A program made the position numbers and the translations under genes. Shown here piece after piece: positions 42,470 to 55,002 of a stretch of 64,000 nucleotides of DNA. This DNA comes from Lotus japonicus. Lineage: Eukaryota; Streptophyta; Magnoliopsida; Fabales; Fabaceae. The stretch's first letter is position 1; each line of letters opens with the position of its first letter. The stretch is from assembly GCF_012489685.1 (NCBI RefSeq), contig NC_080042.1, forward strand, positions 27,595,158-27,659,157, in the 5' to 3' direction. Under the pieces are notes generated by a model. The model saw only the letters and a list, made by a program, of their open reading frames with translations, did not search any database and was not told the origin of the DNA.

Positions 42470-43506
42470 ACCCCGTGTAAGACCTGGTTTTATGGCATAT
42501 TATTTTAATCATAATATTAAATAATATTATGTGAATTTCTTGTGCTATATGTGATATTATGCCTTTTAAAGAGGGTAATTAATTTTTAGAAGCAATATTA
42601 AGTCTTAGAAACCTCTAGACTTTGATGTGCGCGATGATACGAGCATTTTGAATTTAATATTGCTAGGGTTTTTGATGGCGAGTTTTAGGTCAAAATCGGC
42701 CCGACAAGAGCGATGAGTTGGCGAATCGAGTCACGAGGATGATTTCGTGGGCCACACCTTATGGGGAGGTTCTGGGCATGATTGTAAGAATATTCTATGA
42801 GGGAATATTCCTTACTTTAGTTTTTGAAGGTTTTATTTAAATAAAATGAGTTTTTATTTAAATAAAATGCATTTAAATAATTTTAACCTATGGTTTAATA
42901 TCAAAATTAATTCTGAAAATATTTTTGAGGTATTATGGAGCTGATGCACGAATTTTTGGAGCCAAGATTATTGATAAGGATTTTTTATTTTAAATTTGAA
43001 GTTTTGATGCATTTAGGAGGGAAATGGTGCATTTAATGCATTAATTATTTTGGGTTTTTTATTTAAATTATTATTCTAAATATTTTTTGGAGAAAATCTG
43101 AGCATGGAGAGTGTGTTGGGCGGCCAAGGCTTGAGGAGGAAGGAAAATGATACTTTTGCAAGTAATTTCCTTTTCTGGCTAGGTTTTATGAAAGAGAAAT
43201 TTTAGGGATTTTGATTCCTTGACTTTCAATTAATGAGAGATCAATATTTGAGTTTTTAAAACCTTCAAGGATCTTTTTATATCTGATTTAAAACCTTTTT
43301 GATTCAGCTTTAATTATTTAAAAAGTTAAGGATTTAAATGATAGTTTTAAAAGGGATTTAATTAGGAAATAAGCCAAATTTTGAGGACCGAATCAAGGAA
43401 GGTTGGAAGAGTCTAGAAACACTAAAATGGGTTTGGAAATTTCGTGGGTTTGGGCTTCTTCTTGGGGAGAAAGAAAAGCATTTAATGCTTGGCTCTCACC
43501 CCTCAC

Positions 43507-43514
43507 TATAAATA
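43507..43514 (+). promoter_or_regulatory. TATA box of LTR D
   Basis: TATAAATA in CTCAC-TATAAATA-GAGCC, with a pyrimidine-rich stretch about 50 bases on. Confidence 0.65.
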
Positions 43515-44383
43515 GAGCCTTTCCCCCTCTCATTTCTTCACACCAAGAGTTCTCCTCTCCTCTGCATTTGTGTGAGCTCTCTCTCCCTCTCTTGTCTTTA
43601 TTTTCTTTTTCTTTTTCTTAGGTTAGTTTAGTTTCTAAGCCTCTAGCAAGGTCATTCTCAATATGCTCTGTGGTTGCAGCCTAAGCTGATCTGCCAAATC
43701 CATAAGAGAATGATTTTAATCAAGTTGCTTAAAGATGTTTATCAATTTGAGGGTTTTCTTAAAGAAGTTCTTGATGTTCTTATGAGCTTCAAACAAAGGA
43801 TTTTATAAAGGAGGTTTTGATCTTGGGAGGATTGAATCTATGCGAAAATTACGTTTTTCTTCGAAAGTTCTTCAAGTGTTCTTATGATCTTCAAGCAATA
43901 TGTTTTAGAAAAGAATGTTTGATCTTATGAAAGAAATGATTTTGGATTTTCAAGGTTTTTGGGGGGAATTTAGTCATCAACAAGGGGATGGGCTTATGAT
44001 CGATTCGATTGTCCAATTAGTAACGTTACTCTGTCCGTTCGTTGGTAGGAAATTTCCAAGTGTAGATCTAGCTTCAAGGAGCAACCCGAGACTTCTAGGA
44101 AAGCGTACCTTTGAGGTAAGGGCACTTCAGCTATGATTGATTGTGATTGTTAGAAAGCACGATACTTGGACTATCAATGATATATGTGCTAGATATGTTA
44201 TATGATGATAATGCAATAAATGTTAGCTAGTATTATTATGAACATGCCTATATGCCTAGGGTGCTAGCTACATTTATTGATATGCATGCAAGTTACTATG
44301 TTATGATATTTGGTTCATATGAGATGAACGTGATAGGCTTAGGGCCTAGTGATGATGACTAACTTGCAAGGCATGCATTGTGG

Positions 44384-44619
44384 ACCAAGTGACTTGGACT
44401 GGGCTTGGTTGGCCACGGCTAGTGACCTGGACTGGGCTAGTCGATGGAGACATTCAGGGGAGGCCCTGAATAAGGACGAATGTCAAACGGCAGTGCGTTG
44501 GAGAGGTCCAACCCCGATCATCAAGCTGTTGGGCAGCGGTGCGTTGGAGAGGTCCAGCCCCAATCGTGGAGTCGTGTTCGTCCAGCCTTTCCAAGAGGGA
44601 TTGGCTTATGGATAGCCAA
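44384..44619 (+). other. Stem-loop array H5, LTR D
   Basis: Two units have the 14-base loop TGAC(T/C)TGGACTGGG in arms ACCAAG/CTTGGT (44384-44409) and GCTAG/CTAGT (44418-44441). Three have loop GAGG in arms TTCAGGG/CCCTGAA (44453-44470), GTTGGA/TCCAAC (44497-44512) and GTTGGA/TCCAGC (44543-44558). A last hairpin TTGGCT/AGCCAA is at 44601-44619. Confidence 0.7.
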
Positions 44620-44776
44620 AGCGTCTGCATGCATGTGCACAAGCATTGACTAACAATAAACTATGAGATAGTTCCCTCTACTTGTGAAACTTAGAACTTA
44701 AAATAGTTCCCCTATTTGTGAATGTTAGCTTAGGGAAGAACTTGTGATTGATAGGGTAGTATACCCTACTTATAAA

Positions 44777-44959
44777 AAGTCCTAATCATACGATAGCACC
44801 AAAACTATTCCATATGATTAAGTAACAATGCAATCAATTAGAACGAAAAATCGTTCTGCAGACAATCAATTTTTACTCCTTGCAGAGTCACACAACCTAG
44901 CACAGAAGACCTATTCCCCAAAGACTCCCAAAAGACTCGACTAAGCTCTGATACCACAA
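44777..44959 (-). other. Extra leader with primer site beside left LTR
   Basis: It is nearly identical to 51714-51900, with the reverse PBS GCTCTGATACCA at 44945-44956. Both leader copies break at the same word, ATAAAAAGTCC. Confidence 0.8.
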
Positions 44960-45966
44960 TGTAACACCCCGATTTCCAGGTGTCACTTTAGTAACTAAAA
45001 ATAATTTTAAGCGGAAAACAGGTAATTTTTTTTCGTTTGATTCCTTTTAATAAAGCGATAGAAAATAAAGACATAACCCAACAACTAAACTAACCGATAT
45101 ACCAATATATACACATGTACAGCCTCAGCTGCACTCCCATGTCACGCGCATTCGCAGTGACTCCAAAGTAGTGTGCCCGCAGGCAAATATATACAGAACC
45201 AGAACTGTAAGTAAAAGTATCAAATATACAGTGATCCAAAAGAAAGTCGGCACCCAAAATGGCATGAACAAAAGACCCTTATACTCCGACAGACTCTCTG
45301 TGATTCCTCATCAAAAGAACCACACAAAAAGCCACACATCGGGAACCTACCCTGTCCCAAAAGTAAGACGAATCAGAGCTCTACACAAAATATAGTGCCC
45401 ACTTAGTCTACCCTCCAGAACTGCTCGCAAATCCTCCTCCTCGTCGCTCCCGACGTAGTAGTCGACATCAGTGTCAGAGTCAGAGTCCAAGTCCACAGCG
45501 AACTGAAGACAGTAGGTTGAAGCTCAGCTCCATGCGTCGTAAAAGTCCTTTCGTCAGACGTCCACGCTCGTCAGTCCGGTCCTCCATGACCCTTCCCCGG
45601 TACGTCGCTCGCTGACCGACAAGATAGATCACCCAAGCGGTGGGGGCATGACGGTCCACCAACTCATACCTGATCCCCCCCGAGGGAGAGACCATCGAAA
45701 ACCAGTCCGCCATCGACATCTGGCAGCAGGCCGACCACCCAAACACAAACATGAAACCAAAGCCAAAGAGCTAGGGTCAACTCACGGAAATAAGTAATTA
45801 TACACTCAACATGTGGCGGGGGTATAGATATATATATGTTGATATATACATATACATAGTCCTAGCATGTTATCGGCTCTAACAATGCTTCAATAAATCA
45901 AATAGCACACAATTCCAGTAAGAGTGAATGTATGCGTGAAATGAAATCAATATGATCCGGATAATT

Positions 45967-46166
45967 GTGACGCGTTCCCGTTCGCCACTAGTGAAGCATT
46001 CCCGTTCTTCACTATGGATGAAGCATTCCCGTTCTTCATCCTTGACGAAGCATTCCCGTTCTTCGTCGAATGATGCATTGGTGAAGCATTCCCGTTCTTC
46101 ACCATCGATGAAGCATTCCCGTTCCTCATTGAATTATGCATTGGTGAAGCATTCCCGTTCTTCACC
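45967..46166 (-). other. Stem-loop array H2 (7 units), reverse
   Basis: Minus-strand loop AACGGGAATG. Arms include GGTGAAG/CTTCACC, GACGAAG/CTTCGTC, GGATGAAG/CTTCATCC, AGTGAAG/CTTCACT and GTGGCG/CGTCAC. Confidence 0.85.
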
Positions 46167-46254
46167 AAATGATGCATGATGCAATATGGTTAGCCAAACA
46201 TCGAATCGTCCTCACAACGCAGGCATTTAGCTTAAAACCCAAACCCAAAACCCA

Positions 46255-46434
46255 AGAGTTTAGTGTCGGTCAATACAACACAACTCAGAGTTAGTGTCGG
46301 TCAATACAACACAACTCCAACAAACAAGAGTACTAAAGTACTCGGGAGATTAGTGTCGGTCAATACAACACAACTCCAACAATAAAACCCAATGTCAAAA
46401 CCCAGAGTTAGTGTCGGTCAATACAACACAACTC
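46255..46434 (-). other. Stem-loop array H1 (4 units), reverse
   Basis: Units of GTGTTG/CGACAC with loop TATTGAC, in outer GAGTT/AACTC or related arms. Confidence 0.75.
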
Positions 46435-47857
46435 GAATAACAAGAGTACTAGAGTACTCGGCGACTTTCAATCATCACCGTAGCTAACCTCAGTGGCTCT
46501 CCCCAATTCCCAGTAACTTCAAGACTTGACGACTTTTCCCCGTCTTTCGCAATCATTTTCCACTTTAAGTTCCCTATGGTTCATTCAATAATGAAAATGT
46601 TTTAAATTGAATTAGTCAGGTTATGAGTTTAATCCTTTGAAAACTAAGTTCTCTAAGGTCTTTAGTTTTCGAAATTCTATTCATTCTAAGTTTTTCAAAA
46701 ACCCACCAAAAGAAATTCCCGGGGAAAGTCTAAGTAGACCAACAAAGGGCTAAGTCTCAAACCTTTTGGTTGGACTTGCCTAGGGTTGATCACCCAACCC
46801 GAAATATCAAATAACACCAGTTCAATGGATCCCCACTCTGAAGTCACGTCAAAACGCACAATTCAATAACATCTCAACATCATTAGTTATGGAAAACATC
46901 ATAACATCAGTTCATCAACATAATCAACATCAAAGTAAAGCATAAGTCGAATTTATCGACGCCTATCATGTAGTCATAGCTAATAGTAAGTTGCCCTAAC
47001 CTCGAGCTGCTCCAGTCTCTTGGTCAAGGTTCTCTTCCCACAAATGCTCTGCAAAACCCAAAGTTCCTTCAACTAAACCTCGGAGAAAACTAAGCAGAAA
47101 TCCAACCAAAATCGATTAGCTCGATCACAATACAACTAATTAACGATAGACAAAGCATTAAAGCTTTAGAATACAACAATCGAAAACGAAAAACTCCCCC
47201 CCCCATGAAATAGCTCTCGACCATAAGGAGAAAAGAGCTCCGGCTCTTTTTCTTCGATCAAATCTATTTACAAGGTAGTTTTAGGGTAAAACTAAGGCAA
47301 AGAAACTGTCGGAAAAATTTTCGGACGATCGGATCGAAATACGGCTGTTCAGGGGCGTTTTGGTCCAAAATAAAAGCTCAAAACCTCAAAGTTATCACTT
47401 CGGAAAACAAATTTGACAGCAATGATCCTAACGACATTCGTAACAACTAATCCTAAAGGCACGAAGTCAGATTACTACTTTTCGACATAAAAGTTTCGAA
47501 ATGTGCGACAAAAAGGGTTTTGAATCAGTTTTTCAGATCCTTGACAACTCGGTCCAAATCGGCGAATACCGACGAAGGTTCTAGGCTCTTGGGCATGTAG
47601 AGAAGATACCCCAACAGAGAAATCAAGAAAAACGGACAGTTTTACGAAAAGCTCGAAACTTTGAGCACAGAAACAGCTAAAGAAACGCAGTAGAAACAGT
47701 GATCAGTGGTAAGAATCAAGCTAGTTACCTCGATACCTTGAAGTAGGAACGAACTGCGCGAAGATCGGTCAAGTTTCGGTGAAAATCTCTTCTCCCTCTC
47801 CTCTCCTCAATCCGCAGCCTCTATGTGAAGAAAATGAAGATATTTTGATTTTTTTAC

Positions 47858-47865
47858 TATTTATA
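47858..47865 (-). promoter_or_regulatory. TATA box of family A LTR (reverse)
   Basis: Minus-strand TATAAATAG. The counterpart in the other LTR is 54290-54297. Confidence 0.65.
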
Positions 47866-48557
47866 GGAAGATGAAATCGCGGGAAAATGAAAATTTCGCG
47901 ATTCCGATTTTTGCAGCACATTCACCGATGAATTCTAAGAGAGATTCTGGCGACAAAATTCCAGAACTCAAAACAAATCTCTAACATTTGGGAAAAACGA
48001 TATCTAAAATCCCAAAAGCGGTGTAAGTTAATCTGTCCCGAAATACTACTTTTTGCTGTGATGGTCAGACGACAAAACTTTGTTCTGGAGAAAGATTGTG
48101 AACATCGAAACAAATCTGGCAACGCGGACGGAAACTTCGTTAAAAGTCCCGAATAGAAAAAGTCTTCATCTAGCGCTTGAATTTAGGGTTTCGAAGCAAA
48201 GAAATTAGCGTCGTCGGACTTCCGAAAAGTGAATACTATCGTGTGTACAGTCCAGGGTTCCGAAATGAAACACTGGTCGATGGAAAAATAAAGAGAACTT
48301 TATATTTTCCCAAGGATTTGAAATCTCACTTAATACGTTGCTCTAAAAGCGAAATTAGCCTATTCTGGACATTCTCGCCATAAGGCAGGTGTGCAGACGA
48401 CTCGCACTAATTCCTAAAACAACTATGCAACATTCCTCAAGCAATTCCTGAACTTTATTCTTCATTAATCTTTCTCAAACATCAAACTCCTGTCACGCTT
48501 ACACTGATTCTACGCGTGAGTCGGAAATTAACTTGCTCTGTAAATCCAGGTCTTACA

Positions 48558-48580
48558 ATACTCCCCTCCAAAAAGAAAGT
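48558..48580 (-). promoter_or_regulatory. Polypurine tract, family A
   Basis: On the minus strand CTTTCTTTTTGGAGGGGAG ends two bases before the LTR start TGTAAGACC. Confidence 0.8.
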
Positions 48581-48593
48581 TTCGTCCTCGAAA

Positions 48594-51500
48594 CTCAGAG
48601 TTCTGCGAAAAGTCCAGGATACAGTTCCTTGATCTTGTCTTCCAATTCCCATGTAGCGTCTCCTGTATCGTTGTTCAATATCACTTTCACTAACGCAATC
48701 TGCTTCCCCCTCAGCTGTTTCACCCTTCTATCCCCAATACTCACTGGCGGTGCCTCAAAGGTCAAATCATCCTTCAGTTCAACGTTGTCTGGCTCGATTA
48801 CATGAGTCCGGTCTAGAATGTACTTCCTTAACTGCGACACATGAAATACATCATGAATGTTGGAAAGAAATGGTGGTAGTGCAATCTGATACGCAACTGG
48901 TCCAACACGTCGAGTGATTTGATAAGGCCCAAATAAACTTTGGTGTGAGCTTCCTTGATTTAATAGCTCGCCCAACCCCCGTAGTCTGAGTTACTCGTAG
49001 AAACACATGGTCGCCCTCTTCAAACTCTAGGGTTCTGCGTCTCCGATCAGCATAACTCTTCTGTCTGCTCTGTGAAACTCTCCTCTTTTCTCTGATCTGC
49101 TTAACCTTCTCAGTCGTCTGTTGCAGCAATTCTGGCCCAATCAACAAACTCTCCCCATCTTGATACCAACACAACGGTGTCCTACATTTTCGACCATACA
49201 AAGCTTCATACGGTGCCATCCCAATGCTCGCATGAAAACTATTGTTGTATGTAAATTCGATCAATGGCAGAAGATCATCCCAGCTTCCTCTGTTATGTAA
49301 CACACAAGCCCGTAGTAGATCCTCTAACGACTGAATAGTTCTCTCTGTTTGCCCATCAGTTTGTGCATGATACGCCGAACTCAATCTCAGCTTGGTTCCT
49401 AACGCATCATGAAGAGCTCCCCAAAAGTGCGAAGTAAACTTTGGATCCCGATCAGATACAATACTCGTCGGAACTCCCTGTAGTCTCACAATCTCCGCCA
49501 CATAAATCTCAGCCAACTTTTCCACATTATAGGTAGTTCTCACTGGTAGAAAATGCGCTGACTTAGTTAAACGATCCACAATCACCCAAATCGAATCGTG
49601 TCGCTTCTGTGTTCTTGGCAAAGCTACCACAAAATCCATGGATATACTATCCCATTTCCATTCTGGCACATCTAAACTCTGTAGCATACCAGCAGGTCTT
49701 TGATGCTCTACCTTAGCCTTCTGACAAGTCAAACATGCAGCTACATACTCGGCCACTTGTTTCTTCATTCCCGGCCACCAAAAATTCAGTTTCAAATCTT
49801 GATACATCTTTGTCATTCCCGGATGAATGCTCCATTTGCTCTTGTGTCCTTCATCCATGATTAGCCTTCTCAGTTCTGGATTGTTAGGTACACAAACTCC
49901 GTCTTTGCATCTTAAGATATCGTCAGTTCCGATCTTGAATTCCGGGTATTTCCCTTGAATTACTAGGTTCCTCTTCTCCAGCAGAAACGCATCTTGCAAT
50001 TGTTGCTCTCTAACCTCTTCCATCAGTCCACTGGCGATTCTGATCATTCCGAATTTCAACTTTCCCTCAGACGGTGTCACACCTAAACTCATATCTCGAA
50101 ATTGTTCTAGTAACTCTAGCTCCTTAACCATCATTGACGAGACATGCATCTTCCTACTCAAAGCATCAGCCACTACATTTTCCTTCCCAGGGTGATATTG
50201 CAATGTAAACTCGTCGTCCTTGATAAACTCCATCCATCTTCGTTGCCTCATGTTCAGCTCCTTCTGATCAAACAAGTATTTAAGACTCTTGTGATCGCTA
50301 AATATCGTGAAAGTACAACCATAGAGATAATGCCTCCAGATTTTCAGCGAAAACACAATAGCAGCTAACTCCAAATCGTGAGTCGGGTAGTTCTTCTCGT
50401 GAGTCTTCAACTGTCTTGACGCGTAAGCCACCACTTTTCGATGTTGCATCAACACATATCCCAAGCCTTGATACGAAGCGTCACAGTAGACCTCATAAGG
50501 TTACTCCGGTTGTGGCAAAATAAGCACAGGTGACGTCGTCAAACGTTCCTTCAGTGTCTGGAAACTTGATTCACACGCCTCAGTCCATGCAAAAGGTTGA
50601 TCCTTCCTCGTCAATTGAGTCAAAGGTCCAACAATCTTGGCAAATCCCTCAATGAAGCGTCTATAATATCTGGCTAAACCCACAAAACTTCTGATTTCTG
50701 TCACTGTCTGCGGTTGCTCCCAAGCCAAAAAAGTCTCCATTTTCGCTGGGTCCACAACTATGCCTTCCTTTGAGATAACATGACCTAAGAAATTGACTTC
50801 CTCCAGCCAGAATTCACACTTGGAAGGGTTTGCATATGGCTTTTTCTCTCTCAACACTTGTAAAACTTGGCGCAAATGTCCTTCATGTTCCTTCGCGTCC
50901 TTCGAATATATCAGTATGTCATCAATAAAAACCACCACAAACCGATCTAAGAACTCATGAAAGATGCGGTTCATGTAATCCATGAAAACAGCAGGTGCAT
51001 TTGTCACTCCAAACGGCATCACTAGGTACTCGTAGTGTCCGTTCTGAATGCAGTCTTCGGTATATCCTCAGTCTTCACCCTGATCTGATGATAGCCTGAC
51101 TTCAAGTCTATCTTGGAAAATACAGCAGCCCCTCGTAATTGATCCATCAATCATCTATCCTCGACAACGGGTATCTGTTCTTGATCGTCGCCTTGTTCAG
51201 TTGTCGATAATCCACACACAATCTCGACCTTCCGTCTTTCTTCTTAACTAAAAGCACTGGCGCTCCCCACGGTGAAACACTTCGTCGAATGAATCCTTTT
51301 GCCGAAAGATCCTCCACTGAGATTTCAACTCTACTAACTCCGCAGGTGCCATACGGTAAGGTGCAATCGAAATCGGTCCGGTTCCAGGTACAATGTCGAT
51401 CACAAACTCTACATCACGTACAGGCGGTAATCCAGGTACATCTCCAGGAAAAACATCCGCAAAATCTCGAACCACCGAAATACCATGAACATCTGAATCC

Positions 51501-51713
51501 TTCTTCCCCTCCAGACTTAGCAATGAAAAGTACTTCTGAGTGCCCTCGCTCCACGATGCACTAATGTGGTTAATAGAAAGATACTCGAAAAGATCCGAGT
51601 CTGGGAACACCACTTTCTTTCGACTACAGTCCAAAAGACAATGGTAGTGGGATAACCAATCCATCCCTAGGATTACATCTAGGTTTTTAAGGGGTAGACA
51701 TACTAGATTGGCA
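48594..51713 (-). pseudogene. pol: Family A pol: protease end, RT, RNase H, integrase, chromodomain
   Basis: Minus-strand order: protease C-terminus (LKNLDVILGMDWLSHYH), RT with CVDYRQLN and [15 protein letters not shown] (catalytic DD near 50930), RNase H ([24 protein letters not shown]), integrase HHCC (CLTCQKAK) and DDE ([23 protein letters not shown]), GPY-like module, and chromodomain (IALVKVILNN, GDATWELEDK). Gypsy order plus chromodomain gives Tekay/Del. Lesions: frameshift near 51310, stop and frameshift near 51150, TAA at about 50503 where relatives have Gln, and a frameshift near 48925. The largest open part is 48851-50464. The protease DSG lies in the deleted region. Confidence 0.9.
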
Positions 51714-51900
51714 TAAAAAGTCCTAATTATACGATAGCACCAAAACTATTTCATATGATTAAGTAACAATGCAATCAATTAGAACGAAAAATCGTTCTGC
51801 AGACAATCAATTTTCACTCCTTGCAGAGTCACACAACCTAGCACAGAAGACCTATTCCCCAAAGACTCCCAAAAGACTCGACTAAGCTCTGATACCACAA
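51714..51900 (-). other. Leader and primer site, family A 5' side
   Basis: The reverse PBS GCTCTGATACCA is at 51886-51897, three bases from the LTR. The leader joins directly to protease at 51713, so gag was deleted. The leader resembles that of family B (19484-19690). Confidence 0.85.
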
Positions 51901-54900
51901 TGTAACACCCCGATTTCCAGGTGTCACTTTAGTAACTAAAAATAAACTTTACGCGGAAAACAGGTAATTTTTTTTCGTTTGATTCCTTTTAATAAAGCAA
52001 TAGAAAATAAAGACATAACCCAACAACTAAACTAACCGATATACCAATATGTACACATGTACAGCCTCAGCTGCTCTCCCATGTCACGCGCATTCGCAGT
52101 GACTGCAAAGTAGTGTGCCCACAGACAAATATATACAGAACCAGAACTGTAAGTAAAAGTATCAAATATACAATCATCCAAAAGAAAGTCGGCACCCAAA
52201 ATGGCCTGAACAAAAGACCCCTATACTCCGACAGACTCTCTGTGATTCCTCATCAAAAGAACCACACAAAAAGCCACACATCGGGAACCTACCCTGTCCC
52301 AAAAGTAAGACGAATCAGAGCTCTACACAAAATATAGTGCCCACTTAGTCTACCCTCCAGAACTGCTCGCAAATCCTCCTCCTCGTCGCTACCGACGTAG
52401 TGAAGCATTCCCGTTCTTCACTATGGATGAAGCATTCCCGTTCTTCATCCTTGACGAAGCATTCCCGTTCTTCGTCGAATGATGCATTGGTGAAGCATTC
52501 CCGTTCTTCACCATCGATGAAGCATTCCCGTTCCTCATCGAATTATGCATTGGTGAAGCATTCCCGTTCTTCACCAAATGATGCATGATGCAATATGGTT
52601 AGCCAAACATCGAATCGTCCTCACAACGCAAGCATTTAGCTTAAAACCCAAACCCAAAACTCAAGAGTTTAGTGTCGGTCAATACAACACATCTCAGAGT
52701 TAGTGTCGGTCAATACAACACAACTCCAACAAACAAGAGTACTAAAGTACGCGGGAGATTAGTGTCGGTCAATACAACACAACTCCAACAATAAAACCCA
52801 ATGTCAAAACCCAGAGTTAGTGTCGGTCAATACAACACAACTCGAATAACAAGAGTACTAGAGTACTCGGCGACTTTCAATCATCACCGTAGCTAACCTC
52901 AGTGGCTTTCCCCAATTCCCAGTAACTTCAAGACTTGACGACTTTTCCCCGTCTTTCGCAATCATTTTCCCCTTTAAGTTCCCTATGGTTCATTCAATAA
53001 TGAAAATATTTTAAATTGAATTAGTCAGGTTATGAGTTTAATCCTTTGAAAACTAAGTTCTCTAAGGTCTTTAGTTTTCGAAATTCTATTCATTCTAAGT
53101 TTTCCAAAAACCCACCAAAAGAAATTCCCGGGGAAAGTCTAAGTAGACCAACAAAGGGCTAAGTCTCAAACCTTGTGGTTGGACTTGCCTAGGGTTGTTC
53201 GCCCAACCCGAAATATCAAATAACACCAGTTCAATGGATCCCCACTCTGAAGTCGCGTCAAAACGCACAATTCAATAACATCTCAACATCATTAGTTATG
53301 GAAAACATCATAACATCAGTTCATCAACATAATCAACATCAAAGTAAAGCATAAGTCGAATTTATCGACGCCTATCATGCAGTCATAGCTAATAGTAAGT
53401 TGCCCTAACCTCGAGCTGCTCCAGTCTCTTGGTCAAGGTTCTCTTCACACAAATGCTCTGCAAAACCCAAAGTTCCTTTAACTGAACCTCGGAGAAAACA
53501 AAGCAGAAATCCAACCAAAATCGATTAGCTCGATCACAATACAGCTAAATAACGATAGACAAAGCATTAAAGCTTCAGAATACAACAATCGGATACGAAA
53601 AGACAAGTTTTCAAAAACGAAAAACTCCCCCCCCCCCCATGAAATAGCTCTCGGCCATAAGGAGAAAAGAGCTCCGGCACTTTTTCTTCGATCAAATCTA
53701 TTTACAAGGTAGTTTTAGGGTAAAACTAAGGCAAAGAAACTGTCAAAAATTTTCGGACGATCGGATCGAAATACGGCTGTTCAGGGGCGTGTTGGTCCAA
53801 AATAAAAGCTCAAAACCTCAAAGTTATCACTTCGGAAAACAAATTTGACAGCAATGATCCTAACGACATTCGTAACAACTAATCCTAAAGGCATGAAGTC
53901 AGATTACGACTTTTCGACATAAAAGTTTCGAAATGTGCGACAAAAAGGGTTTTGAATCAGTTTTTCAGATTCTTGACAACTCGGTCCAAATCGGCGAATA
54001 CCGACGAAGGTTCTAGGCTCTTAGGCATGTAGAGAAGATACCCCAACACAGAAATCAGGAAAAACGGACAGTTTTATGAAAAGCTCGAAACTTTGAGCAC
54101 AGAAACAGCTAAAGAAACGCAGTAGAAACAGTGATCAGAGGTAAGAATCAAGCTAGTTACCTCGATACCTTGAAGTAGGAACGAACTGCGCGAAGATCGG
54201 TCAAGTTTCGGCGAAAATCTCTTCTCCCTCTCCTCTCCTCAATCCGCGGCCTCTATGTGAAGAAAATGAAGAAATTTTGATTTTTTTACTATTTATAGGA
54301 AGGTGAAATCGCGGGGAAAATGAAAATTTCGCGATTCCGATTTTTGCAGCACATTCACCGATAAATTCTAAGAGAGATTCTGGCGACAGAATTCCAGAAC
54401 TCAAAACAAATCTCTAAAATTTGGGAAAAACGATATCTAAAATCCCAAAAGCGGTGTAAGTTAATCTGTCCCGAAAAACTACTTTTTGTTGTGATGGTCA
54501 GACGACAAAACTTTGTTCTGGAGAAAGATTGGAAACATCGAAACAAATCTGGCAATGCGGACGGAAACTTCGTTAAAAGTCCCGAATAGAAAAAGTCTTC
54601 ATCTAGCCCTTGAATTTAGGGTTTCGAAGCAAAGAAATTAGCGTCGTCGGACTTCCGAAAAGTGAATACTATCGTGCGTATAGTCCTAGGTTCCGAAATG
54701 AAACACTGGTCGAAGGAAAAATAAAGAGAACTTTTTATTTTCCCAAGGATTTGAAATCTCACTTAATACGTTGCTCTAAAAGCGAAATTAGCCTATTCTG
54801 GACACTCTCGCCATAAGGCAGGTGTGCAGACGACTCGCACTAATTCCTAAAACAACTACGCAACATTCCTCAAGCAATTCCTGAACTTTCTTCTTCATTA

Positions 54901-54990
54901 ATCTTTCTCAAACATCAAACTCCTGTCACGCTTACACTGATTCTACGCGTGAGTCGGAAATTAACTTGCTCTGTAAATCCAGGTCTTACA
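51901..54990 (-). repeat. Family A LTR (5' copy) with internal deletion, 3090 bp
   Basis: Matches 44960-48557 except for one ~540-base gap. The sequence jumps at about 52398 from ACCGACGTAG to TGAAGCATTC; the other LTR has TAGT words at both edges (about 45448 and 45988). The lost part includes the shared block and the first hairpin. H2 is at about 52397-52575, H1 at 52664-52844, and TATA at 54290-54297. Confidence 0.9.
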
Positions 54991-55002
54991 TGTTACACCC
55001 CG
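54991..55002 (+). repeat. End of LTR D and its right TSD
   Basis: TGTTACA (54991-54997) would be the last seven bases of D, and CCCCG (54998-55002) matches the bases before D at 42471-42475. Confidence 0.55.

Larger units (their letters stand above)
36114..43485 (-). repeat. Block A of an ~7.4 kb duplication (partner 56520-64000)
   Basis: The order of parts is the same in both blocks: partial family A LTR, protease-RNase H remnant, C-related LTR, unassigned AT-rich DNA, promoter-bearing LTR-like segment, and the start of LTR D. They differ by scattered substitutions and a few indels. Copy A lacks about 90 bases present at 60544-60630, and copy B lacks about 45 bases present at 39850-39895. 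The right limit given is only the part matched before the window ends. Confidence 0.85.
42476..44776 (+). repeat. LTR D (solo), main part
   Basis: It starts TGTAAGACCTGG, preceded by CCCCG (42471-42475). The last seven bases of D appear at 54991-54997 (TGTTACA), followed by CCCCG (54998-55002), so D is a solo LTR holding the nested family A element. TATA is at 43507-43514 and array H5 at 44384-44619. Some D sequence was probably lost at the 44776 junction. Confidence 0.6.
44960..48557 (-). repeat. Family A LTR (3' copy), 3598 bp
   Basis: It begins TGTAACACCCCG and ends GGTCTTACA. H2 (7 units) is at 45967-46166, H1 (4 units) at 46255-46434, and the minus-strand TATA at 47858-47865. One H2 unit reads GACGAAG/CTTCGTC beside GATGAAG/CTTCATC units, another paired change. 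Confidence 0.9.
44777..54990 (-). mobile_element. Family A Tekay-like element with pol, reverse, gag deleted
   Basis: On the minus strand: LTR (54990-51901), leader with PBS, truncated protease through integrase with chromodomain, PPT, LTR (48557-44960), then a second leader with PBS (44959-44777). The extra leader at the far end means the left LTR once also served as a 5' LTR, as after unequal recombination between LTRs. Gag and the protease active site are missing. Confidence 0.85.

Noticed and set aside
48851..50464. The 537-aa RNase H-integrase frame as a working integrase gene
   Set aside because: It starts mid-domain after a stop codon, ends in a frameshift before the chromodomain, and lacks gag and protease upstream. 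Part of a pseudogene.
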